From contig JAATVR010000032.1 in the NCBI GenBank assembly GCA_014523665.1, positions 1-11,196 of the forward strand: a stretch of 11,196 nucleotides of DNA. Direction: 5' to 3'. The position numbers and the translations under genes are program-made. Source of the stretch: Nitrososphaerales archaeon TH526 (GTDB taxonomy: Archaea > Thermoproteota > Nitrososphaeria > Nitrososphaerales > Nitrososphaeraceae). Of this stretch, positions 1-5,846 are shown piece after piece; positions within the stretch are counted from its first letter, which is position 1; each line of letters begins with the position of its first letter. Below the pieces are notes generated by a model, which did no database searches, was not told where the DNA came from, and saw only the letters and a list, made by a program, of their open reading frames with translations.

Positions 1-20
1 TATGTTAGCTCCAAGCTGTC

Positions 21-542
21 TTAATTTGGATTCGCTTCAAATTCGACTATGAGATCGATTTTCTTTACCGCCTTAGCAACCTTCCTAATCTTTTCCACAT
101 CAAGTGGAAAACTTGATCTATTAGCCGCGACTTGATTTACAATTACCCTTGTCAACTTATTGCCGTCAGGTAGCCAGATCAAGTTCATATTTAAGACTCT
201 GAGAGGGTAAAAGAGGTTTTCCATGAATCTCCTATCTGTCCCCTCTGCCTCTATAAACCATATATTAGCGTCAAACTCGCCCGAAAATTTTTTGCCTATT
301 GCAGGGTTACTTCTGATGGTAATAATATCCGGAGTTCTTAGGAAGAGGATATAATCATCATCCACCTTGTGAGAACCAACTAGTGTAAATTTGCTGATCT
401 CTTGATCCCTTTCGGCCAATTTTGCTAGTTTAATAGAGGAGTATACGTCTGCTTGATTTAGCTGACCAGAAGTTAACTTAGCATCGCACTTCGAACAGAG
501 GATGCCGGTCTTTGCATCAAACAAGCAAATAGGAGTCTTCAA
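21..542 (-). CDS. KH-like, zinc-binding protein (NusA-like, thaumarchaeal)
   Basis: This 173-residue soluble protein probably binds RNA. The N terminus holds three cysteines (C6, C16, C19) in a knuckle-like CSKC context, suggesting a small metal site. Residues about 94-135 look like a KH-type fold, with the core run FMENLFYPLRVLNMNLIWLP followed by a DG turn and a beta strand. From memory the whole pattern, including the opening PICLFDAKTGILCSKC, matches a protein conserved in Thaumarchaeota and annotated as a NusA-like transcription factor; I could not search this. The start is TTG at 542, chosen because the conserved motif begins right after it and a TATA-like box lies about 32 bases upstream, leaving almost no leader. 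The stop TAA is at 21-23. The family is likely right; a role in elongation is inferred only from the NusA-like label. Confidence 0.8.
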   Translation of the reverse strand: MKTPICLFDAKTGILCSKCDAKLTSGQLNQADVYSSIKLAKLAERDQEISKFTLVGSHKVDDDYILFLRTPDIITIRSNPAIGKKFSGEFDANIWFIEAEGTDRRFMENLFYPLRVLNMNLIWLPDGNKLTRVIVNQVAANRSSFPLDVEKIRKVAKAVKKIDLIVEFEANPN

Positions 543-805
543 CAGAAACTTTGGTTAATTATCATTGCTGTTATATAACCTGTTGGCAAGGCGCGTCAAG
601 GACTTGTTTTTGAGCAAAATGTCAACTATCATGTGGGTGTATTTTTCTACAGTACATACCGAGTCAATCGACAGTGTTATATCGGCCATCAAGTGTAATA
701 TTCTTCTCTGAAACGAGAGAAGACATGGCTTTTTGCCCTGCGCAGTTACAGGAGTCAAAAAAAATCTAAACGATTCATATGACACTGACCTCTGGTATCT
801 ATTAA
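543..805. other. divergent intergenic region with an unconfirmed antisense ORF
   Basis: This stretch separates the minus-strand KH/zinc gene from the plus-strand ABC ATPase. On the minus strand an open frame of 91 codons runs from a TTG at 830 to a stop at 555, but it overlaps the start of the ABC gene, covers the TATA box of the next gene and has no family I recognise. A shorter version could start at GTG 779, with GAGGT just upstream but too close for ideal spacing. Weak TATA-like candidates for the plus-strand gene are CATATG near 775-780 and TATTAATT near 799-806. None of these is convincing. Confidence 0.4.
571..578 (-). promoter_or_regulatory. TATA-like box for the KH/zinc protein
   Basis: TTATATAA is centred about 32 bases upstream of the TTG start at 542. 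With the usual archaeal spacing of 26-27 bases from box to transcription start, the mRNA would begin near 548 and carry only a few untranslated bases. The motif is palindromic, so orientation comes from the gene position. Confidence 0.6.
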
Positions 806-1822
806 TTGCCACAACGGAGGCCCAAGTCAAAAGACTCGGTGCACATTCTAGATTCTAGACTGAAAGTAGAAAACCTTCGGGTTTACTATTTCACGGGCCG
901 TGGTAAGGTTAGAGCCGTTGATGACATTTCATTTGAAATAAACGGAAATGAGTCGATTGGCATTGTCGGTGAATCAGCTTCTGGGAAGAGTACTTTAGGG
1001 GCCGCAATCATACGTTCGGTAAATCCTCCTGGCAGAATCATAGAAGGAAAGATCCTTGTCCAAGGAAAAAACATGCTCGATCTATCAGATAGTAATTTTA
1101 ATCGCGAAATGAGATGGAAAAAAATTGCAGTGGTTTTCCAAGGTGCTATGAACAGTTTGGACCCTGTCTACAGAATCTCCGAACAGTTACAGGAGCTTCT
1201 GAAAGAGCACAATATCAAGGGCAATTTCGAACAGTTAATTTATCAAGCACTGAATGACGTTGGACTTCACAAGTCGATCGCCGATAGATATCCTCATGAG
1301 CTAAGTGGAGGTATGAAGCAACGCGTTGTTATAGCCATGGCTCTCATACTACGGCCTTTCATCCTTATTGCAGACGAGCCCACAACGGCGTTAGATGTCC
1401 TCGTACAGGCGCAAATAATGAATTTGCTTAAGAAACTCAAAGCTGAGAGAAATATGAATATAGTGATGATAACACATGATATTTCTCTAATTTCTGAGAT
1501 TGCCGACAAGATAGGTATTATGTACGCTGGTCAGATTGTAGAACTTGCTTCTTCCTCTGAATTGCTTGTTAACCCGAGGCATCCTTATACTCAAGCATTG
1601 ATCAAGGCTATACCCAAAATACGTGCCACCAATAACAAAATAGACTCCATCAAAGGGAATCCTCCTGACTTGGCGTCGGAATTGAGGGGGTGCAGATTTT
1701 ACGGAAGATGTCCCCACGCGATGGAAGTATGTTTGCAGGATCCAGATCTGTTCAAAATTAATACCGGATATGTAAAATGCTGGCTATATAGGGACTCTGA
1801 TCTTGTCGAAGGGAGCAGCTAG
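806..1822 (+). CDS. oligopeptide/dipeptide ABC transporter ATP-binding protein (OppD/DppD family)
   Basis: This is the cytoplasmic ATPase of a peptide or related solute importer (peptide/nickel transporter family). Visible motifs, numbered from TTG 806, are Walker A GESASGKST (55-63, K61), the Q-loop FQGAMNSLDP, signature LSGGMKQR (166-173), Walker B with D190-E191, and switch histidine H224. The C-terminal oligopeptide/dipeptide extension is present: NPRHPYTQAL, then a cysteine cluster (GCRFYGRCP, C in MEVC, C in VKCW) typical of the family. At 338 residues the length is normal. The start is uncertain: TTG 806 gives a charged leader, while GTG 839 would start nearer the conserved core; neither has a clear ribosome site. 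No permease, binding protein or partner ATPase lies beside it here, so it would have to work with subunits encoded elsewhere. The substrate cannot be read from the sequence. Confidence 0.88.
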   Translation: MPQRRPKSKDSVHILDSRLKVENLRVYYFTGRGKVRAVDDISFEINGNESIGIVGESASGKSTLGAAIIRSVNPPGRIIEGKILVQGKNMLDLSDSNFNREMRWKKIAVVFQGAMNSLDPVYRISEQLQELLKEHNIKGNFEQLIYQALNDVGLHKSIADRYPHELSGGMKQRVVIAMALILRPFILIADEPTTALDVLVQAQIMNLLKKLKAERNMNIVMITHDISLISEIADKIGIMYAGQIVELASSSELLVNPRHPYTQALIKAIPKIRATNNKIDSIKGNPPDLASELRGCRFYGRCPHAMEVCLQDPDLFKINTGYVKCWLYRDSDLVEGSS

Positions 1823-1823
1823 T

Positions 1824-2069
1824 TTATTGATAATCGTGGAGCCTCCTGTCTCGGTGCAATATTACCTTTTTATCCAACAATGCTTTGTGGTCACGAAAAA
1901 TATGTTGGCGGGCACAATCATCGTGAATGACCCCGATGGAACAGAATTCACAAGACGTCACAAAGTCCATAAATTGAAAGCTTACCTTACAGACACCACA
2001 AAGTTCAGCGCCGGTTTCCATATCGGTTATCGGCTTGAGCCAGGGCTCTCGCCAAAGGACAACTGTCAC
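1824..2069 (-). CDS. small treble-clef/cross-brace zinc-finger protein
   Basis: This 81-residue protein has eight potential metal ligands: C24, C27, C40, C43, H49, C52, H56 and H61, giving C-x2-C-x12-C-x2-C-x5-H-x2-C-x3-H-x4-H. The first six resemble the spacing of C1, PHD or RING-like zinc fingers, which bind two zinc ions in cross-brace form. A basic tail (residues 67-77) follows. The start is GTG at 2069: a TTTAAA box lies about 32 bases upstream, the same spacing as the KH/zinc gene, so the mRNA would be nearly leaderless. An internal ATG at M17 is an alternative that keeps all ligands. Its stop lies one base from the stop of the convergent ABC gene. The ordered ligand pattern and promoter argue that it is real. 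Its function is unknown; a binding role for protein or nucleic acid is inference. Confidence 0.65.
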   Translation of the reverse strand: MTVVLWREPWLKPITDMETGAELCGVCKVSFQFMDFVTSCEFCSIGVIHDDCARQHIFRDHKALLDKKVILHRDRRLHDYQ

Positions 2070-2098
2070 GTTCTTTTCTAAGTTTTCCGAGATTCCAA

Positions 2099-2104
2099 TT
2101 TAAA
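2099..2104 (-). promoter_or_regulatory. TATA-like box for the zinc-finger protein
   Basis: TTTAAA (within CAATTTAAAC) is centred about 32 bases upstream of GTG 2069 on the minus strand, placing transcription start near 2075. The spacing matches the box-to-start distance of the minus-strand gene at 542. Confidence 0.5.
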
Positions 2105-2127
2105 CTTGCCGAGTGGAACCGCGCTGA

Positions 2128-2171
2128 CTTATGCACAATGAATCCTCATCCTCCTACTCCCTTGTGCTAAG
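2128..2171. repeat. inverted repeat with pyrimidine-rich loop
   Basis: CTTA plus GCACAA (2128-2138, one unpaired T at 2132) is the reverse complement of TTGTGC plus TAAG (2162-2171). This gives a 10-base-pair stem around a 23-base loop rich in C and T. It lies between the divergent promoters of the zinc-finger gene and sufS, so it could be an operator or a small structured RNA, or be chance. No start codon or tRNA is linked to it. Confidence 0.4.
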
Positions 2172-2262
2172 CCTTTGCCCGAAAATGGGGATTAACTACA
2201 GTCAACTGAAAAATTCACATTCTTGTTATGGCATTATTCTTTGCCAGATCTGAGTGCTCTCA

Positions 2263-2270
2263 TTTAAATA
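2263..2270 (+). promoter_or_regulatory. TATA-like box for sufS-sufU
   Basis: TTTAAATA lies 60 bases upstream of the preferred sufS start at 2326. Transcription would begin near 2293, leaving a leader of about 33 bases that contains the ribosome site GGGAG. This argues against a TTG or other start upstream of the box. Confidence 0.6.
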
Positions 2271-2309
2271 TGACGCAAGAGATATTGGTTATCTGAGGAC
2301 GCTCTCTAA

Positions 2310-2314
2310 GGGAG
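2310..2314 (+). promoter_or_regulatory. ribosome binding site that decides the sufS start
   Basis: GGGAG ends 11 bases before ATG 2326. Together with the TATA box at 2263-2270 it supports ATG 2326 over an in-frame start at 2254, which lies upstream of the promoter. Confidence 0.55.
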
Positions 2315-2325
2315 AAAAAAGCGAA

Positions 2326-3573
2326 ATGTTGCAGAGTACAACCATAGATGTCGAGAAGATAAGGCATGATTTTCCCATTCTTCAAAGAAGGATTAATGGA
2401 GATCACAAGCTAGTTTATCTCGATAATGCTGCTACTACACAAAAGCCTAGGATAGTGATTGATGCTATCAGCAATTACTATATGAACTACAATTCAAATA
2501 TTCATAGGGCGGTACATCAATTAGCTGAGGAGGCAACATTTGCATATGAAGATGTTCGACATAAGGTTGCGAAATTAATCAATGCGAGATCTACAGATGA
2601 GATTATTTTTACTAGAAACGCAACCGAGTCAATAAATTTAGTAGCTAAATGTTGGGCTCGCCACCATCTGACTAAATCAAATAGAGTTCTGATAACTGAG
2701 ATTGAGCATCATAGCAATATCGTGCCATGGCAGATAGTGACAGGGGAAGTTGGCGCGTTTTTGGATTATTTGAGTATTGGAGATGAAGGGCGAATCGACA
2801 TTGACGATTTTGCACAAAAAATCCATGATCCCAATTTGAAGTTGCTTTCAATTTCTCAAATGTCAAACGTTCTAGGCACAATTTTGCCTGTGAAGGAAAT
2901 GACCAAGCTTGCCCACCAGGAGGACGTCCCAGTGCTGGTAGATGCCGCCCAGTCTGTGCCTCATATGAAGGTGGATGTGCAAGACCTTGACTGCGATTTT
3001 ATGGCTTTCTCTGCTCACAAAATGCTAGGTCCTACTGGAGTCGGAATACTGTACGCGAAAAGGGAAATACTTGAGGCGATGCCACCTTTCATTGGGGGTG
3101 GTGATATGATAAAGGAGGTCCATAAACAGAATACTATATTTAATGACTTGCCGTACAAATTTGAAGCTGGGACGCCTAATATTGCTGACGTGATAGGTTT
3201 TGGTGCGGCTATAGACTATCTTAACAATCTTGGTTTTAAGAATATTCGAGAACACGAGATGCAGATTACTGAATACGCTCTGGAGAGAATGAATGAGCTT
3301 CAAGGTATCACGATATACGGCCCGAAGGTTATGAATGACAGAGGGGCAGTTATATCTTTCAATTTGGGCGATATTCATCCACATGATTTGGCTACTATCT
3401 TAAATGACTTCGGTATCGCGATGAGGTCAGGTCATCATTGTGCTCAAGTTCTCATGGAAAGATTGGATGTTTCTGCTACGTCTAGGGTTAGCTTCTACAT
3501 TTATAACTCAAAAGAGGAAGTTAATATATTGATTGACGCATTACAAAGTGCGCGGAGGTTGTTTGGACTCTGA
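2326..3573 (+). CDS. sufS: cysteine desulfurase, SufS type (class II)
   Basis: This PLP enzyme takes sulfur from L-cysteine, giving alanine and an enzyme persulfide that is passed on for Fe-S cluster assembly. It is 415 residues from ATG 2326, the usual SufS size. The PLP lysine is K232 in FSAHKMLGPTG. The catalytic cysteine is C372 in RSGHHCAQ, the class II motif seen in SufS rather than IscS. Upstream landmarks include YLDNAATTQKP near the N terminus, EIEHHSNIVPW and VDAAQS. An in-frame extension back to 2254 is possible but would run through the promoter, so I reject it. The stop TGA overlaps the start of sufU, which points to translational coupling and direct sulfur transfer to SufU. The sufBCD scaffold genes are not in the window. 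Cytoplasmic; identity is secure. Confidence 0.96.
   Translation: MLQSTTIDVEKIRHDFPILQRRINGDHKLVYLDNAATTQKPRIVIDAISNYYMNYNSNIHRAVHQLAEEATFAYEDVRHKVAKLINARSTDEIIFTRNATESINLVAKCWARHHLTKSNRVLITEIEHHSNIVPWQIVTGEVGAFLDYLSIGDEGRIDIDDFAQKIHDPNLKLLSISQMSNVLGTILPVKEMTKLAHQEDVPVLVDAAQSVPHMKVDVQDLDCDFMAFSAHKMLGPTGVGILYAKREILEAMPPFIGGGDMIKEVHKQNTIFNDLPYKFEAGTPNIADVIGFGAAIDYLNNLGFKNIREHEMQITEYALERMNELQGITIYGPKVMNDRGAVISFNLGDIHPHDLATILNDFGIAMRSGHHCAQVLMERLDVSATSRVSFYIYNSKEEVNILIDALQSARRLFGL
3554..3558 (+). promoter_or_regulatory. ribosome binding site for sufU inside sufS
   Basis: GGAGG ends 11 bases before CTG 3570, the same spacing as the sufS site. No ATG, GTG or TTG in the sufU frame lies between the upstream in-frame stop (3534-3536) and codon 71, so this site is the main reason for choosing CTG as the start. 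Confidence 0.6.
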
Positions 3574-3998
3574 GTGAAGATATTTACAGAGAGATAATAC
3601 TTGATCATTATAGGAACCCTAGAAATAAGGGGAGGATTTCGGATGCGGATGTAAGCTTTCATGATAGCAACCCTCTTTGCGGAGATGAAATTGATATTCA
3701 TTTAAAGGTTGAAGATAATATCGTCAAGGACATCAAATTCGAAGGAAGGGGTTGTGCAATAAGCCAGGCGAGTGCATCAATGCTCACTGAAATGGTGATG
3801 AACAAGCCATTAACTTCGATAAAAGAATTGGATAAAAATGACATCCTAGAAAACATTGGCTTGTTGAACCTAGGCCCCGCGCGTATAAAGTGTGCGCTAC
3901 TTTCTCTAAAAGTACTCAAAATGGGAATGGTAGAATATTATGCATCAAAAGATCCTGAATCCGCCCAAGAGATCCGTGAAGGGTCCAGGCTCTATTAG
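3570..3998 (+). CDS. sufU: SufU/IscU-like Fe-S assembly protein (probable CTG start)
   Basis: This 142-residue protein accepts sulfur from SufS and either relays it or carries a nascent cluster. The three conserved cysteines are C37 in NPLCGDE, C62 in GRGCAISQAS and C108 in ARIKCALLSL; D39 is the usual neighbouring ligand. It lacks the LPPVK chaperone motif and has K rather than H before the last cysteine, both SufU-like, whereas the 46-residue gap between C62 and C108 is short, as in IscU. The N terminus SEDIYREIILDHYRNP matches the family start, preceded only by CTG (3570-3572) in a CTGA overlap with the sufS stop and 11 bases after GGAGG. The next ATG is at codon 71, which would remove two cysteines. 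GTG 3574 is in another frame and soon stops. The gene is certain; the initiator codon is inferred. Confidence 0.92.
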   Translation: MSEDIYREIILDHYRNPRNKGRISDADVSFHDSNPLCGDEIDIHLKVEDNIVKDIKFEGRGCAISQASASMLTEMVMNKPLTSIKELDKNDILENIGLLNLGPARIKCALLSLKVLKMGMVEYYASKDPESAQEIREGSRLY

Positions 3999-4146
3999 AT
4001 GTTCTAGCACTCGGATTTGAATTCTCTACTAGGAGTGTAAATATGTGAGGCAGAAAGACTAATTCCCAGTTGGAAGATCGACTCAGGATCTTGATTCTTT
4101 GAAAGAAAAAAATAGATTGACCTTACATCATCATTAATGTCACATT

Positions 4147-4842
4147 TTGCATATATCACATTTATGGCCCATGTGGGTGCCAGAACTTAGATCTCCTCAA
4201 TTCATTATCATAATATTTGTTTTCGTGATAATTACTACATTTGTGGCAACGCAGGTCACTTCTAGCATCGATGCGGCAATTAGTCTTTACGTGTCCAATA
4301 TTTCGAAAGGCCCAGATTTGATATCTATGTTAACCATAGGTGTGACATCGCTAGGAGATGTAGTGACACTAGTCATAATTTCCATAGTACTTAGCATCAT
4401 CAGGAGAACTAGAAGACAGGGACTCATACTCCTGATCACAATTCTCTTGATTGTTATACTTTTAACATACATCAAGCCAATTGTAGCTAGGCACAACCCT
4501 GATTATACGTCTCCTTTTATGTTAGCAAATACTTCCAGAGGATTTGTGATAGAAGGTGACACTCTTTCTCCACTGTCCAGAGACTACTCCTATCCATCCA
4601 ACCATGTTGCGATATCAACGGCTTTCGCATTCATAGTTGGTTATGCCCTGAACAAGAGGTTCAAGATATTTGGCTGGTTGATCTGGAGCTTCCCGCTCAT
4701 AGTTGCATTAACCAGAATTTTGCTAATTCAACACTATGTTACCGATGCCATTGGTGGCCTTCTTTTCGGTTTGATCATATCGATTATCACAAGTAACGTT
4801 ATGCACATTGGCAAAGAAGTTTCGATGGTCAAGTCAACGTGA
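4147..4842 (+). CDS. PAP2-family membrane phosphatase
   Basis: This integral membrane protein of up to 231 residues has about six hydrophobic segments (near 18-36, 59-84, 92-110, 155-170, 175-193, 201-217) and the three PAP2/vanadium-haloperoxidase motifs. They are K110 with x6 then N117-P118 (usual form K-x6-R-P), P150-S-N-H153 (usual PSGH), and T189-R190-x5-H196-x3-D200. H153 and H196 would be the acid and nucleophile histidines. Such enzymes remove phosphate from lipid phosphates or isoprenoid diphosphates; here the substrate is unknown. The asparagine in place of the first-motif arginine is unusual. The start is uncertain: TTG 4147, ATG 4171 and GTG 4177 are in frame, and a TATA-like stretch at 4151-4156 would favour a late start. 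A gap of 148 bases from sufU suggests separate transcription. Confidence 0.85.
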   Translation: MHISHLWPMWVPELRSPQFIIIIFVFVIITTFVATQVTSSIDAAISLYVSNISKGPDLISMLTIGVTSLGDVVTLVIISIVLSIIRRTRRQGLILLITILLIVILLTYIKPIVARHNPDYTSPFMLANTSRGFVIEGDTLSPLSRDYSYPSNHVAISTAFAFIVGYALNKRFKIFGWLIWSFPLIVALTRILLIQHYVTDAIGGLLFGLIISIITSNVMHIGKEVSMVKST

Positions 4843-5020
4843 ATTGTAGATAGTTAAATTTGCTTTCAGGGACGCGTGATAGTTCCTGCCTGTAATACTG
4901 CATTCTTGTGTTTTCTCATAGGAGCTCTATGTTTAGTTGCAAGGGCGATCAAGTTCATCCTCTATTGATTCCGAGATTAGCACGCCTGCTTTCATCCATC
5001 GACATCACTAGTTGATAAGA
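4843..5020. other. intergenic region with a tiny hydrophobic ORF
   Basis: A TTAAATTTG stretch at 4854-4862 resembles a TATA box. Just downstream, GTG 4876 opens a 30-codon frame ending at 4968 whose product is almost wholly hydrophobic apart from an ARAIK segment, as a single membrane helix would be. The box is only about 19 bases from that GTG, and no clear ribosome site is present, so the ORF is unproven. I see no tRNA or other RNA gene here. Confidence 0.3.
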
Positions 5021-5028
5021 TTAAATAA
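5021..5028 (+). promoter_or_regulatory. TATA-like box for the GNAT acetyltransferase
   Basis: TTAAATAA is centred about 30 bases before TTG 5054. Transcription would start near 5051, making the mRNA leaderless and supporting the TTG as start. Confidence 0.55.
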
Positions 5029-5053
5029 TTTGTGCAGCGATTAGAGTAATGAA

Positions 5054-5551
5054 TTGCAATCAGCCCTGCGGCAAGTAGGAGACTACATAATACGCCGCTG
5101 TCAAAGCGAGGATCTAGGTGAAGTAATTACCGTAAACCTGGCTACTTTGCCCGAACATTATTCGGATTATTTCTTTGAATCTATCCTGAAAGAATTGCCC
5201 GAATCATTTGTTGTTGCAGAGCTGAACAGTCACGTTGTTGGATACATAATGTGCAAGATCGAGTTCGGTTTTTCAAACTTTAAGAAGCTTGGGTTTGTAA
5301 AGAAAGGACACGTTGTGTCTGTTGGGGTACTTGAAGAGCATAGAGGAAAGGGCGTGGGAAAGGCATTAATGCTTGAGGGAATCAACGGGGTTATAAGCCG
5401 GGGAGGCGACGAGATATATCTTGAAGTAAGAGTGAGCAATGGGAGTGCAATCAACATGTATGAGAGGCTTGGATTCTTTATAAAATCTAGGCTAAAATCC
5501 TACTATCGTGACGGAGAAGATGCCTTCCTTATGGCAATAGAATTGGACTGA
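5054..5551 (+). CDS. GNAT N-acetyltransferase, RimI/Ard1-like
   Basis: This 165-residue protein is a GNAT-fold acetyltransferase, most like archaeal Ard1/RimI enzymes that acetylate protein N termini. The acetyl-CoA loop is HRGKGVGKAL, with R97-G-K-G-V-G102 fitting the R-x-x-G-x-G motif. The C-terminal segment YLEVRVSNGSAINMYERLGF (residues 122-141) is the family signature for RimI/NAA10-like members. An opening segment, IRRCQSEDLGEV, fits the first strand and helix. The start is TTG 5054, immediately after the predicted leaderless transcription start; the nearby ATG 5049 is in another frame. It lies 28 bases upstream of the next gene and may be co-transcribed with it. The exact substrate is inferred from family. 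Confidence 0.9.
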   Translation: MQSALRQVGDYIIRRCQSEDLGEVITVNLATLPEHYSDYFFESILKELPESFVVAELNSHVVGYIMCKIEFGFSNFKKLGFVKKGHVVSVGVLEEHRGKGVGKALMLEGINGVISRGGDEIYLEVRVSNGSAINMYERLGFFIKSRLKSYYRDGEDAFLMAIELD

Positions 5552-5579
5552 ATCCGATGAAAGGTAAATTAAGCCCCAA

Positions 5580-5822
5580 GTGAGCGACGTCATAAGCATG
5601 AAAAAGTTCTCGACTTCACATCGGTTAGGGGTCCTTATCTTGTTGGTCTCTTTGATAGGATTTATTGTCTACGCGTACCTTTTGCTCCTGTCAAATTACG
5701 ATATTTTGGTGCTCAAGTTCACGCTACTCTTCTTTGTTGCGGCGATTGTTGGTGTCATAGCTTGGATGGGATACACGATGGCAACGGCTGTCTCACTAGA
5801 AGGAACTGAAGGGGAAAAATAG
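5580..5822 (+). CDS. conserved two-helix membrane protein
   Basis: This 80-residue protein has two predicted transmembrane helices, about residues 16-38 and 46-69, joined by a short loop (SNYDI). The positively charged N terminus (KK, then HR) is probably cytoplasmic, and a short acidic tail (EGTEGEK) also faces the cytoplasm. From memory, a small protein with the run from the first helix to WMGYTMATA is common in Thaumarchaeota, with no known function; I could not search this. The start is GTG 5580, with an ATG at 5598 as alternative. AAAGG about 15 bases upstream is a weak ribosome site. The 28-base gap after the GNAT gene suggests one operon. Its stop is 24 bases from the stop of the convergent trm5-like gene. 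Confidence 0.72.
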   Translation: MSDVISMKKFSTSHRLGVLILLVSLIGFIVYAYLLLLSNYDILVLKFTLLFFVAAIVGVIAWMGYTMATAVSLEGTEGEK

Positions 5823-5846
5823 AAAAATAAAAGCTACGAAAACTAT

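Noticed and set aside
1803..2081. Plus-strand open frame of 92 codons opposite the zinc-finger gene
   Set aside because: It is antisense to a protein with an ordered metal-ligand pattern and overlaps the end of the ABC gene, with no recognisable content.
2103..2135. Sequence resembling a tRNA-Leu D-arm (TTGCCGAGTGG followed by GCGCTGACTTA)
   Set aside because: No acceptor stem, no paired anticodon stem and no T-arm with GTTCRA follow, so it does not fold as a tRNA.
2254..2325. In-frame 24-residue extension at the sufS N terminus
   Set aside because: It starts upstream of and spans the TATA-like box, and ATG 2326 has a ribosome site and fits the family length.
3574..3597. GTG overlapping the sufS stop as a start for the next gene
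   Set aside because: It is in a different frame from SufU and reaches a stop after seven codons.
4074..4092. AAGATC/GATCTT inverted repeat after sufU as a terminator
   Set aside because: The stem is only six base pairs and no T-run follows on the plus strand.
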